7,193 bases of DNA. Origin: an uncultured Eubacteriales bacterium. Its GTDB lineage: Bacteria > Bacillota > Clostridia > Lachnospirales > CAG-274. The notes under the pieces were generated by a model that saw nothing but the letters and a program-made list of their open reading frames with translations, was not told where the DNA came from and ran no database searches. Made by a program: the position numbers and the translations under genes. Shown piece by piece: positions 5,161 to 7,193 of this stretch. The stretch's first letter is position 1. Each line of letters opens with the position of its first letter. Where the stretch lies: the NCBI GenBank assembly GCA_905201505.1, contig CAJKOJ010000080.1, positions 1-7,193 on the forward strand, given 5' to 3'.

Positions 5161-5663
5161 TTCTTACCCTCACTTTTTAAATACATATTAACTATAATTC
5201 TTTCAAATGGTCTTTTAGGTGCAGTAATAAGCTCATCTTTCGGGCTGACTTGCTTTACTAACACTGAATAAGCACCTGCCTTGTTCCCGCACCATACATC
5301 GGTAAAAATCTGATCCCCGACTATCATTGTCTTGCAGGCTAATGAGCCCATTTTTTCCATTATTTCATTAAATCCTCTTACTCCGGGTTTTTTAGCCCTA
5401 AAAACATAAGGAATATTTACAGGAGCACAAAATGTCTTGCTTCTGATTTCCTTGCTGTTTGAAAGCACTCCGATTTTAATTCCATTTGCCATAAGCTCAT
5501 TAAAGTACTTTGTCAGCTTTTCATCAGGCACCTTTATCCAATAAGGCACCAATGTATTATCTATATCAAATATAATTGTATCAAGTTCAAGTTTTCTCAG
5601 CTTGTCCGCTGTAATCTCAAATACTGAGGATAAATATTCCTTAGGATAGAGAAATTCAAACAT
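5157..5663 (-). CDS. yqeG: YqeG-family HAD (subclass IIIA) phosphatase
   Basis: A 168-residue cytoplasmic hydrolase of the HAD superfamily. Motif I is FDIDNTLVP (32-40), with nucleophile D33 and acid D35. Motif II is LSNS (67-70). The motif III lysine lies in AKKPG (90-94). Motif IV is VGDQIFTDV (115-123). The size and the GDQxxTD form fit YqeG proteins, relatives of mitochondrial phosphatidylglycerophosphate phosphatases; the bacterial substrate is not settled. The start at 5663 has AAGAGGTGA upstream. In Bacillus subtilis yqeG is followed by the GTPase gene yqeH and then the shikimate dehydrogenase gene. Here yqeH is absent and yqeG overlaps aroE by four bases. It is first in the operon. 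Confidence 0.93.
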   Translation of the reverse strand: MFEFLYPKEYLSSVFEITADKLRKLELDTIIFDIDNTLVPYWIKVPDEKLTKYFNELMANGIKIGVLSNSKEIRSKTFCAPVNIPYVFRAKKPGVRGFNEIMEKMGSLACKTMIVGDQIFTDVWCGNKAGAYSVLVKQVSPKDELITAPKRPFERIIVNMYLKSEGKK

Positions 5664-5751
5664 TATATCACCTCTTATATAAGCCTACAACAAATTTTCA
5701 TTTTTGTAAATACCTATTTATAATATCATATATAATTTTAATACTGATTAT

Positions 5752-5785
5752 CTAACATACTGTTCTGCCCGGCAGACAAAGTTAG
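5752..5785. promoter_or_regulatory. Nested palindrome upstream of yqeG
   Basis: A near-perfect 13-base palindrome, TCTGCC-C-GGCAGA (5764-5776), is nested inside CTAAC (5752-5756) and GTTAG (5781-5785). It is GC-rich against AT-rich surroundings and lies about 90-120 bases before the yqeG start, between the upstream terminator and the operon. It may be an operator or a leader hairpin; no T-run follows it on the minus strand. I could not find a convincing -35/-10 pair for the operon, so its placement relative to a promoter is unknown. Confidence 0.35.
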
Positions 5786-5813
5786 GTTTTAATTTATATC
5801 CACTCTTTTAAAC

Positions 5814-5848
5814 AAAAAAAGAGCAAAACCCTTAATCAGGTTATGCTC
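5814..5848 (-). terminator. Intrinsic terminator of the diguanylate cyclase gene
   Basis: On the minus strand GAGCATAACC (5848-5839) pairs with GGTTTTGCTC (5830-5821), giving 10 pairs with one A-A mismatch and an 8-base loop. Seven consecutive T follow (5820-5814). It lies about 90 bases beyond the stop at 5940. The 5849-5939 stretch between them shows no ORF or strong structure. Confidence 0.88.
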
Positions 5849-5939
5849 CGTTAAATTATGTTGTAAAGACATTTCTTATTTACTTTAAATTATCAAGCTT
5901 CAGTATACTGCCGCAAAAAATTGCACTGACAGAAACTAT

Positions 5940-7046
5940 TTATAAAAATTTACTTGCACTATATCCTACACATGTATTTCTGGACATAGTTTTTGCCCTG
6001 TAAAGAGCCTTATCAGCCTGATTTATTAAATTCTCACATTCCTTTATGTTTCTTATAAGCCCTTCAGAAAAACCTATACTTACTGTAACAACGCCATAAG
6101 GAGAATATTCTGCTGGAATTTCAAGGTTTCTGACTATTTTTAAAAGTTCATTGGCAATTTCCCTCAGTTTGAAATTGGAATGTACATTAGATATAGCAAT
6201 AAACTCTTCACCGCCATATCTGTAAAATCTCATGTCATTGCTATTTCCATACTTTACAAAACATCTTCCAATTCTTTTAAGACACTCGTCACCAATCTCA
6301 TGTCCATACGTGTCATTAAGCTTTTTAAACCAGTCAATATCTATCATTATAGCCCCGATAAAATTACTCTCACTGGTATTTTCAATTAAATCCTGAAACA
6401 ACTTTCTTCTGTTAAACATACCGGTAAGCTGGTCCGTGTATCTCTGTTCTGATAATTTCAGCAAGTTGTTAAAATGCTTTAATCTTATACCTTTAAGTAT
6501 TTCACCTAAGTATATGCCCATTATTGCAAAACATATAAAGTTAGTAACATCTATCTCTGCTATACTTTTTTCTTTAACCATTATTGAAACCGTAACAGAA
6601 ATAACACACATAATAGCAACAAATCCGTCTATACGCCAGCTAATATCTGTAATAACTAATGGTACTATCAAAAAAACCGAAATAAGTACAGTCGCCATAT
6701 AATTTGAATAAGCAATATTAAATTTTAATCCAATCATAAAATATCCTATGCCTAAAATATATGACAGCCATAATGAATATCCTGATAAAATTACTTTTTC
6801 TATGACTACAAGTGTCGCAGCAAATAAAATACCTGTTATGTACAAATTTCTGTTTGATGAAAGTCCCCCAACAAACATACTGGCAATAAGTAAAGCAGTG
6901 TACAAAACAGTCATTATGTATACGGCACTGAAAAACATTTTTTCATTTGCATCTGAAATTTTTTCAGCATTATTTATATAATCCTTTTTACAAAACCTTG
7001 TTGTATCAATCTTACTCATTACCTTCTTGACTAATCGGTTAAACAT
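5940..7046 (-). CDS. Membrane-bound GGDEF diguanylate cyclase
   Basis: A 368-residue protein expected to make cyclic di-GMP from two GTP at the inner face of the membrane. About six hydrophobic helices (near 37-59, 66-87, 90-107, 113-133, 139-157 and 165-185) form an unclassified sensory region. A short linker leads to a complete GGDEF domain (about 203-365): DQLTGMFNRR (205-214), metal-site IDID (235-238), NDTYGHEIGD (244-253) and the signature RYGGEEF (276-282). Active-site residues look intact. The usual RxxD inhibitory site before the signature is absent (SNDM instead), so product feedback through that site is unlikely. The ATG at 7046 has GGGG 7 bases upstream. A second in-frame ATG at 7019 has its GAAGG only 2 bases away, so it is less likely. 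The gene stands alone with its own promoter and terminator. Confidence 0.93.
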   Translation of the reverse strand: MFNRLVKKVMSKIDTTRFCKKDYINNAEKISDANEKMFFSAVYIMTVLYTALLIASMFVGGLSSNRNLYITGILFAATLVVIEKVILSGYSLWLSYILGIGYFMIGLKFNIAYSNYMATVLISVFLIVPLVITDISWRIDGFVAIMCVISVTVSIMVKEKSIAEIDVTNFICFAIMGIYLGEILKGIRLKHFNNLLKLSEQRYTDQLTGMFNRRKLFQDLIENTSESNFIGAIMIDIDWFKKLNDTYGHEIGDECLKRIGRCFVKYGNSNDMRFYRYGGEEFIAISNVHSNFKLREIANELLKIVRNLEIPAEYSPYGVVTVSIGFSEGLIRNIKECENLINQADKALYRAKTMSRNTCVGYSASKFL

Positions 7047-7074
7047 AGCTGATCCCCACTCTACAATTTACACC

Positions 7075-7158
7075 TACATTTTTAATAATAACATATTTAT
7101 AAATTTAAATCAATAATACTTTTATATTCAAAAACATTTTTTACATTTTTAATAATAA
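7075..7158. repeat. Two-copy 17-base direct repeat upstream of the diguanylate cyclase gene
   Basis: TACATTTTTAATAATAA occurs identically at 7075-7091 and 7142-7158. The downstream copy contains the predicted -10 element. The spacing is 67 bases start to start. It is AT-rich, so it may be a local duplication or chance. The remaining sequence to the window end (7159-7193) shows nothing further. Confidence 0.5.
7085..7113 (-). promoter_or_regulatory. Sigma-A-type promoter of the diguanylate cyclase gene
   Basis: TTGATT (7113-7108) and TATTAT (7090-7085) are separated by exactly 17 bases on the minus strand. They match consensus at 4 of 6 and 5 of 6 positions. Transcription would start near 7078, leaving a leader of about 30 bases before the ATG at 7046. 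Confidence 0.55.
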
Positions 7159-7193
7159 TTCAATTCAATTTTTGTTCACATTTCCTATAAATT

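Overview
The window is AT-rich DNA from a spore-forming, anaerobic-type Firmicute. The best guess is class Clostridia, probably Lachnospiraceae or a relative. This rests on the low GC, strong AGGAGG-type ribosome binding sites, a CotS-family coat protein, a BclA-like collagen glycoprotein, and a yqeG-aroE-aroK cluster. The species cannot be named from the sequence. Every credible gene reads on the minus strand, so the biological order runs from high to low coordinates.

Right side (7193 to 5810): a single-gene unit. A sigma-A-like promoter (7085-7113) drives a six-helix membrane GGDEF diguanylate cyclase (5940-7046). It ends at a strong intrinsic terminator (5814-5848).

Middle (5785 to 3748): a tightly coupled operon. 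It encodes a YqeG-type HAD phosphatase, shikimate dehydrogenase (aroE) and shikimate kinase (aroK). The yqeG/aroE junction is a 4-base ATGA overlap. The aroE stop directly abuts the aroK start. aroE and aroK catalyse consecutive steps toward chorismate. A nested palindrome lies ahead of the operon.

Left side (3747 to 1): a likely mother-cell spore-surface locus. A sigma-E-like promoter and an unusually structured leader, which also holds a 40-codon ORF, precede a CotS-family protein that seems to have lost kinase catalytic residues. A long hairpin terminator follows. Next come a family 2 glycosyltransferase with a TPR-type C-terminal half, a BclA-like collagen-repeat protein rich in Gly-X-Thr, and the first 13 codons of another family 2 glycosyltransferase. 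The natural reading is a spore-surface collagen glycoprotein encoded beside the enzymes that glycosylate it.

No RNA genes, insertion sequences, CRISPR arrays or phage genes were seen. The core genes are ordinary. The most interesting material is the coat/collagen/glycosyltransferase locus and its leader and terminator structures.
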